Positions 24,390 to 32,614 of a DNA stretch of 39,758 nucleotides are shown in pieces. The notes under the pieces are model-generated. The model had not been told where the DNA came from. It was given only the letters and a program-made list of their open reading frames with translations, and did no database searches. The translations under genes were made by a program, and so were the position numbers. This DNA is from an uncultured Clostridia bacterium (GTDB lineage: Bacteria > Bacillota > Clostridia > TANB77 > CAG-508). The stretch is taken from assembly GCA_947589065.1 (NCBI GenBank), contig CANPZM010000013.1, positions 1 through 39,758 on the forward strand. The letters are read 5' to 3'. Position 1 is the first letter of the stretch. The number at the start of each line of letters is the position of its first letter.

Positions 24390-24428
24390 ACTTTTACCTA
24401 AAAGTTTCTAAAGACTTAATTTTACACT

Positions 24429-25742
24429 TTAATTATCTTCTTCATCATCAATAAAATTTTTCATAACTTTACATACTTTAACTTTAGCTATTCGCTTATC
24501 ATCAAATTCTTCAATTTTAAATATAATGTCATCAGTCTCAATAACTGGATTTTCATCTTCTGTTGGAATTCTATCTAATAATTCCATTAAATATCCAGAT
24601 ACTGTATCATACTCTGTTTCAATTTCTTTTATATTTAATAATTTTTCTAAATCATATATAGGCATTTGTCCATCAACTATATATGTGTTTTCATCGATTT
24701 TTTCATATTCTTTTTCTTCAGGATCATATTCATCAAAAATATCTCCAACAATTTCTTCTAGCACATCTTCCATTGTCACTAATCCTGAGGTTCCACCATA
24801 TTCATCAAGTACAATAGCTATTTGTATTTTTTTCATTTGCATTTCTTTAAATAATTCGTCAACTCTTTTAGTTTCTGGAATAAACAATGCATTTTTTATT
24901 AACTTTTTTATTTTTACAGAACCATTAGCTTTTAATAATTCTTTCAAATATAGAACCCCTTGTATACTATCAATATCGTCTTCATAAACAGGAATTCTAC
25001 TATATCTAAATTCGTCTTCTTTTAGTTTTTTAATAACTTCTGATACGGTCATTTCTTTATCTAAAGCAAAAATCTCAGTTCTGTGAGTCATTATTTCTGA
25101 AACTTCTCTATCATTAAGTTCAAAAACATTATTTATCATTTCTTTTTCTTCACTGTTTATAGTTCCTTTTTCTTGTCCAACATCTACCATCATCCTAATT
25201 TCTTCTTCTGTAACAGTCTCCTCACTATCTTTTTTCACTCCAAAAATTTTAGAAACAAAATCAGTAGATATTGTCAATAATTTTACAAATGGTGACATCA
25301 CTATTGAAATTCCACCAATTATTCTAATTGAAATTTTAGAAATAGTTTCTGCATTCTCCATAGCAATTCTCTTAGGAACAAGTTCTCCAAAAACCAATGT
25401 AAAATATGATAAAATAATAGTAATAATAACAATCGAAATATTTTCCCAAACTTCAACTGAAAAAATAGATGTAATTTCATATATTTTAATCGCTAATTTT
25501 CCAGCAAAAACATCTGAAGCAAACGCACTAGACAAGAATCCAGCCAAAGTTATTCCAATTTGGATTGTAGCTAAAAATTGACTTGGATTTTTTAACATTT
25601 TCTCAATTTTTTTATAAGTTTTACTTCCTTCTTTTGCTTTAATTTTAATTTTAGTGTCATTAAGTGAAACAAATGCCATTTCAGTTGCCGCAAAAAAAGC
25701 ATTTAATAATATTAAGATTATTAATAGAATTATTTGTATCAT
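24429..25742 (-). CDS. CBS-domain transporter of the HlyC/CorC (CNNM-like) family
   Basis: A 437-residue membrane protein of the family formerly called hemolysin C; homologues export Mg2+ or support metal homeostasis. An N-terminal DUF21/CNNM membrane domain (IILLIILILLNAFFAATEMA ... LVFGELVPKRIAME, about 1-190) is followed by two CBS domains (about 205-325, EIMTHRTEIFALDKEMTVSE; IVLDEYGGTSGLVTMEDVLE) and a C-terminal CorC_HlyC domain (about 340-425). GGAGGAAT precedes ATG 25742. With mgtE immediately downstream it forms a plausible Mg2+ pair. Confidence 0.9.
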   Translation of the reverse strand: MIQIILLIILILLNAFFAATEMAFVSLNDTKIKIKAKEGSKTYKKIEKMLKNPSQFLATIQIGITLAGFLSSAFASDVFAGKLAIKIYEITSIFSVEVWENISIVIITIILSYFTLVFGELVPKRIAMENAETISKISIRIIGGISIVMSPFVKLLTISTDFVSKIFGVKKDSEETVTEEEIRMMVDVGQEKGTINSEEKEMINNVFELNDREVSEIMTHRTEIFALDKEMTVSEVIKKLKEDEFRYSRIPVYEDDIDSIQGVLYLKELLKANGSVKIKKLIKNALFIPETKRVDELFKEMQMKKIQIAIVLDEYGGTSGLVTMEDVLEEIVGDIFDEYDPEEKEYEKIDENTYIVDGQMPIYDLEKLLNIKEIETEYDTVSGYLMELLDRIPTEDENPVIETDDIIFKIEEFDDKRIAKVKVCKVMKNFIDDEEDN

Positions 25743-25919
25743 TATTCCTCCTTGTTATAATCACTAATTTGCTTTACATCACTTTTCACTTGCAATTTCT
25801 TAGAAAACAATATGCTATTAAAATAGCTAGAAAAGAACAAAAAAACTATCTGATATTGCAATAAAATTATTTACTATACTGCTCTTATCAATTTTTCTAT
25901 ATTCATTACTTTAAATATA

Positions 25920-25948
25920 AGTATATATATATTTTTTTTTTTGGTCAA
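25920..25948 (-). promoter_or_regulatory. Candidate promoter of the HlyC-type gene
   Basis: Minus strand: TTGACC (25943-25948), 17-base spacer made of a long A-tract and TATATA, TATACT (25920-25925). It implies a ~170-base leader. Confidence 0.45.
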
Positions 25949-25990
25949 CCCAGTAATAATTATTTTGAAAAGCTACTTTCATAGAACAAA

Positions 25991-26078
25991 AGCAGACATT
26001 ATTAGCATTTTCACTATTTATGATATTTTAAAGTCCGCGTATTTGTTCGTCCGCGAAAAATTGTATAACAATTTTTCT
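25991..26078. repeat. Dispersed 88-base intergenic repeat, copy B
   Basis: Exactly 88 bases, aligning without gaps to copies A and C; six differences from C, only one of them in the right 46 bases. The left box is GCAGAC instead of GCGGAC, which in minus-strand RNA still pairs with GCGGAC through a G-U wobble. Hairpin arms at 26055-26064 and 26068-26077. Followed by TGTGGAATG as in copy C (GTGG) and the degenerate copy. Confidence 0.85.
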
Positions 26079-26111
26079 GTGGAATGCTTCATATTATAGA
26101 AAATTTAGAGA

Positions 26112-26125
26112 ACTTTCCTATTATA
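26112..26125. repeat. Arm of the CTTTCCTATTATA module beside copy B
   Basis: ACTTTCCTATTATAGAAAAA here matches the right arm of the 18012-18054 palindrome; its trailing A-run supplies the T-run of the adjacent minus-strand terminator. Confidence 0.5.
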
Positions 26126-26131
26126 GAAAAA

Positions 26132-26171
26132 GATTTCATATAGACTAATATAATTAAGTCAATATGAAATC
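26132..26171 (-). terminator. Intrinsic terminator after the dehydrogenase gene
   Basis: GATTTCATAT (26132-26141) pairs with ATATGAAATC (26162-26171), with an inner GACT/AGTC pair. On the minus strand it is followed by TTTTTC. Confidence 0.75.
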
Positions 26172-26178
26172 CTCTTTA

Positions 26179-27255
26179 TTATTTTACATATTCATTTAAT
26201 TTTTTTACTCTATAGTTAAGTTCTCCCATTTGCTCTGTTGGAACGTATCCAGGTTTTGAATTAATAACATCTGGTATTCGATTTACAATAGTTGCACACG
26301 TAAGTTCAACTGTATTAGGTCTTTCCACTACAATAGTCGTATCTGGTTCTCCATAAATTGTCCATTCATTCTTATCAAATTCTTGGGATGAATAAACTTT
26401 ACCTATACATTCACTTTCAATTGTAATACCTTCTTTTGTTTCAGTTGTTACAATTGCACTCATACCTGTTGCATTTCCAGCTTTTATATTCATATTTAAA
26501 GTAGAAGAAAATAAATCTTCATTTGCTATTTGAGGTACGCATTTTTGAGTTTGTGATATAACTGTAAGTCCTAATTTACCAGCTAGCCATCCATTTACAT
26601 TCCACATATATGAAGGAGCAAATTTTCCATCTTCAATAATTTTCATTCTTTCTTCATCTGTTATTTTATCGTTTGCTGCAACCTCATCTTCAAAATCTTC
26701 TTTACTTAGTCCTGCTCCATGGGCCTTAGCTAATGCAATTCCATAATCTTCAACATTATAGCTAGAACTTCCCTTTATTTTAGTTATCTTATGAGTAGAA
26801 CCAGCAATTGAAGAAATAAGCTGTCCCCAATAAATATCCTGATATCCACTTCCTGTAATTGTACAATTATTCTTTTTGGCCATTTCATCTATTCTATGAG
26901 TTAATACAGGATTAGAATTTCCCGAATAAAAAGCCTCTTCTGCAGTAGTAATTGCATTAATACCTAATTCAGCACAAAGCATTAATGGAGTTTCTACATC
27001 ATTAAGTAAGCTCATCGTTGTAACAATACAAATATCTGGTGCTAATTCTTTTAACAATTCTCTAGCATTTTTTGCATCTGAAACAATTATTCCAGTCTTT
27101 TCTGTTTTCATTATTTCCCCAATATCTTTTCCTATAATATCAGGATTTAAGTCTAGTGCACCAACAATTTCTGCTCCACTTTCACAAGCATATTTCATAG
27201 TATATACAGACATCTTTCCACAGCCATATTGAACAACCCTTATTTTCCTATCCAT
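26179..27255 (-). CDS. ord: 2,4-diaminopentanoate dehydrogenase-like protein
   Basis: A 358-residue NAD(P)-dependent oxidoreductase with a DapB-like Rossmann N-terminus (IRVVQYGCGKMSVYTMKYAC). The series GYQDIYWGQLI, SSYNVEDYGIALAKAHGAG, PSYMWNVNGWLAGKLGLTV and ELTCATIVNRIPDVIN matches my recall of clostridial 2,4-diaminopentanoate dehydrogenase, which in ornithine fermentation deaminates (2R,4S)-2,4-diaminopentanoate to 2-amino-4-oxopentanoate. None of the usual partners (ornithine racemase, aminomutase, thiolase genes) is in the window. The start is uncertain: ATG 27255 is 11 bases from AAAGGA, while an in-frame GTG at 27261 is 5 bases from it; the longer frame to 27297 is unlikely. A strong terminator follows. 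Confidence 0.82.
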   Translation of the reverse strand: MDRKIRVVQYGCGKMSVYTMKYACESGAEIVGALDLNPDIIGKDIGEIMKTEKTGIIVSDAKNARELLKELAPDICIVTTMSLLNDVETPLMLCAELGINAITTAEEAFYSGNSNPVLTHRIDEMAKKNNCTITGSGYQDIYWGQLISSIAGSTHKITKIKGSSSYNVEDYGIALAKAHGAGLSKEDFEDEVAANDKITDEERMKIIEDGKFAPSYMWNVNGWLAGKLGLTVISQTQKCVPQIANEDLFSSTLNMNIKAGNATGMSAIVTTETKEGITIESECIGKVYSSQEFDKNEWTIYGEPDTTIVVERPNTVELTCATIVNRIPDVINSKPGYVPTEQMGELNYRVKKLNEYVK

Positions 27256-27444
27256 CTTCACACAATTCCTTTCTGAGACACAAATCTTTCTAAACAATCA
27301 TAATTCTGCATAAACAAATTTATAATTATTTTTCTATCAATGTCCCTATTATTTTACATTAATTATTCCCATAAAAAATATATCTATGCATATATCTTTT
27401 ACAAGGAAATTTTATCATATTAATAGTCATCACAATGAACTTGC

Positions 27445-27882
27445 TTACAAAGTTAATATAAAAACAATTAAAGCAATTATTATTGCAACTATTCCTACAG
27501 CAGTAAAAATTATTGCTAATGTTTTAGGTAAAGTTTCTCCTGCTATATAATATTCATTGCCATCTTCTGGATTATAATATACTTCTACATTTTGTCCTAT
27601 TGCATATTTTGATTGAGAGGTTCCATATACAGATTCTTTTATAAATTTAAGCTCTCCTACATTATATTCAATAACTGGACGCCAAATTGTACTATATCCT
27701 CCATCGCTATTATGGGTTTGATATCTAGCTATATCTGTCACCTTACCATAGGTTTTTGAAGTACATCTTCTTTCTTTCTTCTTTCTATTATTAAGTATTG
27801 CAATTCCAATTACTAAAAAAATAATTCCTAGTAAAGACCAAATTACCAAAAAAATTATTCTAAACATTAATATATTATCCAT
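27445..27882 (-). CDS. DUF3592 family membrane protein
   Basis: A 145-residue protein with a membrane helix at each end (FRIIFLVIWSLLGIIFLVIG; LAIIFTAVGIVAIIIALIVF) and a beta-rich central domain (GKVTDIARY, WRPVIEYNVGE, YAIGQNVEVYYNPEDGNEYY) characteristic of DUF3592. Function unknown. The ATG follows AGGAGAAAAAAG. A possible distant promoter lies at 28109-28138. Confidence 0.75.
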   Translation of the reverse strand: MDNILMFRIIFLVIWSLLGIIFLVIGIAILNNRKKKERRCTSKTYGKVTDIARYQTHNSDGGYSTIWRPVIEYNVGELKFIKESVYGTSQSKYAIGQNVEVYYNPEDGNEYYIAGETLPKTLAIIFTAVGIVAIIIALIVFILTL

Positions 27883-28108
27883 CTTTTTTCTCCTGACTTA
27901 ATTTTCTAATTCATCCTGTACAGAATTTACCGAATTTTTATATTTATCATTTATATATACTTATATTTTCTATCCTTGAAAAAAACACATATTTACCATC
28001 TGATAACAAAGTATATTTTGAATATTTTTTACTCTTACATTAGTAGTAGCAAAAAAATTTCATTTGGCAATTCAATTATAGGAATTTCATTTTTTATTAT
28101 ATAATTTA

Positions 28109-28138
28109 TTTATACCATTACTAATAAAAAAAAGTCAA
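28109..28138 (-). promoter_or_regulatory. Candidate minus-strand promoter upstream of the DUF3592 gene
   Basis: TTGACT (28133-28138), 18-base spacer ending TGG, TATAAA (28109-28114). It would give a leader of about 220 bases. Confidence 0.4.
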
Positions 28139-28256
28139 TTAATATACATAGGTATTTTATATCAGTTATGAAAAAAATGAGAAATGTTAAAAATTGGAAA
28201 ATTCACAAAATTGAATATAAAGTAGTTGTTATTGATACATCATCACAATTTAATAT

Positions 28257-28285
28257 TTGACAGATTATGGAAGTAGTTATATTAT
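28257..28285 (+). promoter_or_regulatory. Near-consensus promoter of the 28320 gene
   Basis: TTGACA (28257-28262), exact consensus, 17-base spacer, TATTAT (28280-28285). It overlaps the longer reading frame from 28257, which therefore cannot be the start of the protein. Confidence 0.75.
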
Positions 28286-28319
28286 TAAAAAAAATATATT
28301 TTTTAGGGGGAAAAGGAAA

Positions 28320-28676
28320 ATGAAAACAAAATGTCCAATATGTGGTGAAGAAATAGACGATACGGATTATATTTGTCCAAACTGTCAAATACAAATTAAA
28401 GATTACGAACAAAATTCAGAATTAAATACCAAAATAAATGAAACAACTCAGAAAAATAATGCAGATAAATTAGAAATATGGGCAAGTATAAATGTAGTAA
28501 TTATACTCATATCAGCTTTAGCATTTTTTGTTTATAGCATAATAAATAATGTAGAGCCAATAATTTTTATACCTGTAACAATAGTAATGTTATTATCAGG
28601 TTTTACATTCTACAGACTATTGATGACTGTTGTAGATATCTATAAAGAAGTACAAGCAAATTGTAAAAGAAAATAA
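28320..28676 (+). CDS. Zinc-ribbon membrane protein
   Basis: A 118-residue protein: N-terminal zinc ribbon (KCPICGEEIDDTDYICPNCQ), an Asn/Lys/Glu-rich linker, then two membrane helices (SINVVIILISALAFFVYSII and FIPVTIVMLLSGFTFYRLL) and a short basic tail. Start ATG 28320 sits after AAAAGG and downstream of the promoter at 28257-28285. Function unknown; many small Firmicutes proteins combine a zinc ribbon with membrane helices. Confidence 0.75.
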   Translation: MKTKCPICGEEIDDTDYICPNCQIQIKDYEQNSELNTKINETTQKNNADKLEIWASINVVIILISALAFFVYSIINNVEPIIFIPVTIVMLLSGFTFYRLLMTVVDIYKEVQANCKRK

Positions 28677-28761
28677 TTAACATCAAAAAAATTAGGGTAA
28701 AACTAATTTCAGAAACACACACCTCAATTATTGACTTTGAACCTGAACTGAAAAAACAACA

Positions 28762-28786
28762 AAAAAGAGGTCTAAAACCTCTTTTT
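28762..28786. terminator. Bidirectional intrinsic terminator
   Basis: AAAAAGAGGT (28762-28771) and ACCTCTTTTT (28777-28786), loop CTAAA. It ends the tRNA transcript (minus) and can also serve the 28320 gene (plus). Confidence 0.8.
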
Positions 28787-28787
28787 A

Positions 28788-28873
28788 TGGTGGGCAGGGA
28801 TGGATTCGAACCATCGTACGCTCTCGCGGCCAGATTTACAGTCTGGTGCCATTAACCACTCGACCACCTACCC
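28788..28873 (-). tRNA. tRNA-Tyr (GTA anticodon), CCA encoded
   Basis: An 86-base class II tRNA with a long variable arm. Acceptor GGGTAGG pairs with CCTGCCC; T-loop GGTTCGAATCC; anticodon loop CTGTAAA gives GTA, tyrosine. The 3' CCA is encoded. Second gene of a two-tRNA transcript. Confidence 0.95.
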
Positions 28874-28886
28874 AAATATAAAACAA

Positions 28887-28963
28887 TGGTGCGCCCTCAA
28901 GGATTCGAACCTTGGACCCACCGGTTATGAGCCGGTTGCTCTGACCAACTGAGCTAAGGGCGC
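28887..28963 (-). tRNA. tRNA with CAT anticodon (elongator Met; Ile2 not excluded)
   Basis: A 77-base tRNA. Acceptor GCGCCCT pairs with AGGGCGC; D-loop TTAGCTCAGTTGGTCAGAGC; anticodon loop CTCATAA; T-arm GGTTCGAATCC; CCA encoded. CAT can be elongator methionine or lysidine-modified isoleucine-2; by overall look I favour methionine. It lacks the initiator C-A start of formyl-Met tRNA. Confidence 0.85.
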
Positions 28964-28982
28964 ATTGCTCAATGCATGTTTA

Positions 28983-29011
28983 ATTATAATTGAACAATTT
29001 AAAGTTGTCAA
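28983..29011 (-). promoter_or_regulatory. Consensus promoter of the tRNA pair
   Basis: Minus strand: TTGACA (29006-29011), 17-base spacer, TATAAT (28983-28988): a perfect sigma-A consensus, as expected for a tRNA transcript. Confidence 0.85.
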
Positions 29012-29035
29012 TACTTTTTTGAAAATTATATAATA

Positions 29036-29081
29036 AAACTGTGCAAACGTCACCACTAAATTGGGAAAATTTGCACAGTTT
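29036..29081 (-). terminator. Intrinsic terminator after the 29097 gene
   Basis: AAACTGTGCAAA (29036-29047) pairs perfectly with TTTGCACAGTTT (29070-29081) around a 22-base loop; T-rich sequence follows on the minus strand. Confidence 0.7.
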
Positions 29082-29096
29082 AATCATTCTAAATAA

Positions 29097-30098
29097 TTAA
29101 TTGTTGTCTCCTCTTCCTTCAGGTAATGCTGGTAATTCAAGAACAACTTTAATTTTCATTATATATCTCATAGTTCTAATAAATTTACTATTTATAATTC
29201 TTTGCCATAATGAAGGTTTAACATTAACTCTAGTTTGTTGCATATAAGCATCACTTAATATCTCATCTTGTGGTTCTTCATTAACTTGTGGAATTGCCTC
29301 TTCTACTTGGTTATTATCATAAACTTCATTTTCATAATTTTGAATTGCTGGAGCTGTTTGTTCAACAACAGGCTGTTCTTTAACTTTTTTAACCTTTTGA
29401 ATCTTCTTAGGTTTTGCAACTGGTGCTTCTTCTATACTAGCCTTAACAAATTCATTAGAAGGAGCAGGTATATCTTTTAATGCTTCTGCTATTTGAACAC
29501 CAATAAAGCTTAATGCCTTTGATCTATCTTCAACCCTTTCCATATCAATTTCAATATGGAAATTAGATTCTAAATTACTAACTCTTGCTTCAACTAATTT
29601 TTTAGCAGTTGCTTTTTCATCTTTATCTCCAGTTGCAATTAATTTTAATGCTTCTATAATATCTTCATTATATTTTTCAGAAGCTTCTTCTATAACTGTT
29701 TCATAGCCTTCTTCTTTATTTACAACTTTAGACAAAATTACTTTTAATTCAAAAGCAAGTCCAATATTTTTTTCTCTTTGTACAATAAGTTCTTCAATTT
29801 TCTTTGTATTTTCTTCAAATTGATTTGTTGCATATTCAACTAAATCATATGCTGCTTTATATACACTCTTTGGAAAATTCTTTTTCTTTGGATATTCAAC
29901 AAGATATGTTCTTATTGACTCAACTAAATCTTTAAAATATGTATCTTCTTCCAATTGAACAATTTGTTTTTTGCTATTTGGATTAATCATTTTTTGTATT
30001 TTTTCTATATTTGATAAAATTTTTTCTTCCGTGATTACCATTCTCACGTTTACTACACCTAATTTATCTTTAAATAAATTGTCAAATAAAACTGGCAT
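29097..30098 (-). CDS. Unknown cytoplasmic protein with helical core and acidic linker
   Basis: A 333-residue soluble protein I cannot assign. The first ~220 residues are charged and helical (ILSNIEKIQKMINPNSKKQI; LVEYATNQFEENTKKIEELI; AFELKVILSKVVNKEEGYET). Then comes a Pro/Lys/Val- and Glu-rich linker (VAKPKKIQKVKKVKEQPVVE) and a short basic C-terminal segment (SLWQRIINSKFIRTMRYIMK). Such a tail may bind a partner or the membrane surface. The start is clear: AAAGGAGGTC nine bases from ATG 30098. It is a single-gene unit with its own terminator. Confidence 0.7.
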   Translation of the reverse strand: MPVLFDNLFKDKLGVVNVRMVITEEKILSNIEKIQKMINPNSKKQIVQLEEDTYFKDLVESIRTYLVEYPKKKNFPKSVYKAAYDLVEYATNQFEENTKKIEELIVQREKNIGLAFELKVILSKVVNKEEGYETVIEEASEKYNEDIIEALKLIATGDKDEKATAKKLVEARVSNLESNFHIEIDMERVEDRSKALSFIGVQIAEALKDIPAPSNEFVKASIEEAPVAKPKKIQKVKKVKEQPVVEQTAPAIQNYENEVYDNNQVEEAIPQVNEEPQDEILSDAYMQQTRVNVKPSLWQRIINSKFIRTMRYIMKIKVVLELPALPEGRGDNN

Positions 30099-30134
30099 TG
30101 TAAACTGACCTCCTTTGAATTATTAACTAAATTT

Positions 30135-30163
30135 ATTATAGCTATATTAAAAAAAAGATACAA
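30135..30163 (-). promoter_or_regulatory. Candidate promoter of the 29097 gene
   Basis: Minus strand: TTGTAT (30158-30163), 17-base spacer, TATAAT (30135-30140). The -35 lies inside the terminator stem of the gene before. Confidence 0.45.
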
Positions 30164-30184
30164 GTACATTTGTATCTTTTTTTT
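30149..30184. terminator. Intrinsic terminator after the acyl-CoA synthetase gene
   Basis: An 8-A run, GATACAA (30157-30163), six-base loop, TTGTATC (30170-30176), and an 8-T run: a textbook bidirectional terminator. Confidence 0.85.
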
Positions 30185-30205
30185 ATTACATTTTTGTTAC
30201 AAGTC

Positions 30206-31945
30206 TTATTTCCCTAAGACTTTTTTAATCTCTTCATGACGTTTTACCTTTTGCGTAGTAGTCTTAATTAACTCTTCTTTTGTGACAATAATTTCTCTAA
30301 TATATTTATATGGTGGCATCGTTTTATTAATATCTTTTACATAATTCCACATGTATTCTTTTATTTTTTCTTCATCAACATTTCCTAAAATTTCTGCTAT
30401 TCTTTCCTCATCATAAACAATTTCAGCATTAATTTTTGATTCTTTATCATCTTTATTAGTTGAAGGAATTCCGTATACAAAAGATTCTTTTACTCCATCT
30501 ATTTTTCCTATTAGTCCTTCTATTTCCTCTGGATAAATATTTTTTCCATTTTTTAATACAATTACTGTTTTCTTTCTACCAGTTATATATAAATATCCAT
30601 CTTTATCAAAATATCCTAAGTCTCCAGTATGGAACCATCCATCAACAATTGCTTCTTTTGTTGCTTCTTCATTGCCATAGTATCCTAACATTACTGAATC
30701 TGCTCTAGCGATTATTTCTCCTATTCCAGTATCTTTATCTGGTTCATCAATTTTTAATTCAACACTTGGAAAAGCCTTTCCAACTGAACCATTTCTAGAA
30801 TATTTAGGATATCCATTACCTGCAGCCAAAACTGGAGATGTTTCTGTTAGTCCATATCCTTGAGCCATATTAATACCAATATCATTAAATCCTTGTTCTA
30901 CTTCTGGATCTAATGCTGCTGCACCATTTATAAATAATCTAACTTTTCCTCCTAAAATATCATGAATATCTTTAAATATTTTTCTTCTTAAATCTATATG
31001 TAAATATTTTCTCAAAAAGTTACTTATTTTTAGGCCCTTTTTAAACTTTTCTAATTTTCCTTTTTTAGCAATTCCTCTTAAAACTTTTTTATACATATTT
31101 TCATACAAAATTGGAACAGAAATCATTACAGTTATTTGATATTCTTTTATATTTTCAGCTAAATGTTTTACACCATCGCAATAAGCAATACAAGCTCCAG
31201 CATATATAGGGTATAAGAAACCAACTGTTGATTCAAATGTATGATGTAGAGGTAAAAAAGAAAGAAATGTATCATTAGTATTAATATCAAACATAGAAGC
31301 AATGTCTTGAAGATTAGTACATATATTTTTATGTGATAATGCTACTGCCTTAGAAATTGATGTTGTTCCTGAAGTAAATAACATTATTGACATTTTCTCT
31401 GCATCAATTTTTGCATCAACAAATCTTTTATCTCCATCTGCTAACAATTTTTTACCCTTATCAATTAATTCATACATTGATAAAATTTTATTTTCTTCTT
31501 TTTTAGTATCCATAGAAATAAAATATTTCAACTTTGTAGTTCCAGCTTGTCTAATATGCTCCATTATCTCATTGTATTTTGAACTATAAATAATTACTTC
31601 AACTTCAGAACGTTCAATTAAACTTTTTATTTCATTTTCTGGTAATGCTCTATCCAAAGGAACAACTATTCCAGTACCACACACAACAGATAAATATGCA
31701 ACTCCCCATTCATATCTATTCTCAGAAATAACTGCAATTCTTTTATCCTTTAAACCCATATTCATTAAACATGTGCCTAAGCAATTAATTTGATTTATAA
31801 ATTCTTTATAAGTAATTGTTCTAAACTTACCAGGTTCATCTGTTTTAAATTTAAATGCATCTTCTTCTGAATATTTTTCTTCAGACTTTTTCAACATATC
31901 CTTAATATCTGTAATTTTTTCGAATTCATAAATACCTTTCCCCAT
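30206..31945 (-). CDS. Long-chain acyl-CoA synthetase (AMP-dependent synthetase/ligase)
   Basis: A 579-residue ANL-superfamily enzyme that activates a carboxylic acid, probably a long-chain fatty acid, to acyl-AMP and then acyl-CoA. Motifs: the P-loop MLFTSGTTSISKAVALSHKN (about residue 190), INGAAALDPEVEQGFNDIGI, GYGLTETSPV, GWFHTGDLGYFDKDGYL, and ITGRKKTVIVLKNGKNIYPE with the hinge. Adenylation residues are intact. It follows a tetR gene by 35 bases on the same strand, so it is probably under that regulator. AAAGGAATG lies upstream of the ATG. Confidence 0.88.
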   Translation of the reverse strand: MGKGIYEFEKITDIKDMLKKSEEKYSEEDAFKFKTDEPGKFRTITYKEFINQINCLGTCLMNMGLKDKRIAVISENRYEWGVAYLSVVCGTGIVVPLDRALPENEIKSLIERSEVEVIIYSSKYNEIMEHIRQAGTTKLKYFISMDTKKEENKILSMYELIDKGKKLLADGDKRFVDAKIDAEKMSIMLFTSGTTSISKAVALSHKNICTNLQDIASMFDINTNDTFLSFLPLHHTFESTVGFLYPIYAGACIAYCDGVKHLAENIKEYQITVMISVPILYENMYKKVLRGIAKKGKLEKFKKGLKISNFLRKYLHIDLRRKIFKDIHDILGGKVRLFINGAAALDPEVEQGFNDIGINMAQGYGLTETSPVLAAGNGYPKYSRNGSVGKAFPSVELKIDEPDKDTGIGEIIARADSVMLGYYGNEEATKEAIVDGWFHTGDLGYFDKDGYLYITGRKKTVIVLKNGKNIYPEEIEGLIGKIDGVKESFVYGIPSTNKDDKESKINAEIVYDEERIAEILGNVDEEKIKEYMWNYVKDINKTMPPYKYIREIIVTKEELIKTTTQKVKRHEEIKKVLGK

Positions 31946-31980
31946 TTAAAAAATTCATTCCTTTCTACATATGTGAAACA

Positions 31981-32547
31981 TTATTTTTTTAATAATCCAT
32001 AAATCATATTATCCGCTTCATCACACAATTCTTTTAGTTCTAAAGGTTTATTAGTTTTTATTCTATACATTAAACCAGCACATGTAAATGCAAAAATTTC
32101 AGAAGCAATAATGCCACTATTTCCTTCTTTTAATTCTCCTTTGTTTATGCCTTCAATAACAATTTCTTCTATTTTATTTATATAATCATTTATATACTTT
32201 TGACATTTTTGATTTCTAGTATCATTTCCCCAAACTTGAGATAAATATATTGTTATTAAATTTTGATATTTTGAAATTATTCTTAATTGTAGTAATACAA
32301 CCGCTCTTAATTTATCTATAGAATTTTTTAGCTTAGAAACTTTCAAATCAATATTGTTTATCAATAACTTTGTTCCCTCTTCTAATAAAAAATTATAAAT
32401 TTCTTCTTTACTAGAAAAATGATAATATAATGTTCCTTTTGCCACACCAACAGTTGCAGTTATTTCTTCAACACTTGTAGCATCATATCCCTTTTCGGCA
32501 AACAGTTTCATAGAAGCTTCAAAAATTTTCCTTTTCGTTCTATTCAT
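31981..32547 (-). CDS. TetR/AcrR family transcriptional regulator
   Basis: A 188-residue regulator. The N-terminal helix-turn-helix is canonical: RKIFEASMKLFAEKGYDATS, VEEITATVGVAKGTLYYHFS, SKEEIYNFLLEEG. The C-terminal part is the variable ligand-binding helical domain. I chose ATG 32547, seven bases from the full AAGGTGAT, over the GTG at 32559. It has its own promoter (32580-32608) and precedes the acyl-CoA synthetase, suggesting control of fatty acid or lipid metabolism, as with FadR-like TetR proteins; the ligand is not known. Confidence 0.9.
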   Translation of the reverse strand: MNRTKRKIFEASMKLFAEKGYDATSVEEITATVGVAKGTLYYHFSSKEEIYNFLLEEGTKLLINNIDLKVSKLKNSIDKLRAVVLLQLRIISKYQNLITIYLSQVWGNDTRNQKCQKYINDYINKIEEIVIEGINKGELKEGNSGIIASEIFAFTCAGLMYRIKTNKPLELKELCDEADNMIYGLLKK

Positions 32548-32579
32548 AACATATATCACCTTTTTATAAATTATTAATC

Positions 32580-32608
32580 ATTATATATTTTTCTACAAAA
32601 TTATGCAA
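32580..32608 (-). promoter_or_regulatory. Sigma-A-like promoter of the tetR gene
   Basis: Minus strand: TTGCAT (32603-32608), 17-base spacer, TATAAT (32580-32585). It lies between the ylmH stop and tetR. No perfect long operator palindrome is visible. Confidence 0.6.
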
Positions 32609-32614
32609 TATATT

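Larger units (their letters stand above)
25743..26178. other. Intergenic region with promoter, repeat copy B and terminator
   Basis: Contents: leader and promoter of the HlyC-type gene (25920-25948), a long T-run (25932-25942), repeat copy B (25991-26078) with TGTGGAATG attached, one arm of the CTTTCCTATTATA module, and the terminator of the dehydrogenase gene (26132-26171). No coding frame that I can support. Confidence 0.6.
27883..28319. other. Divergent intergenic region
   Basis: AT-rich gap between the DUF3592 gene (minus) and the zinc-ribbon gene (plus). It holds a minus-strand promoter candidate (28109-28138) and a very good plus-strand promoter (28257-28285). A 30-codon plus-strand frame starting near 28168 has no ribosome binding site and is not counted. 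Confidence 0.5.

Noticed and set aside
24313..24428. M-box riboswitch upstream of mgtE
   Set aside because: The gap is too short for the usual ~170-base element and I cannot find its conserved core; only two simple hairpins are visible.
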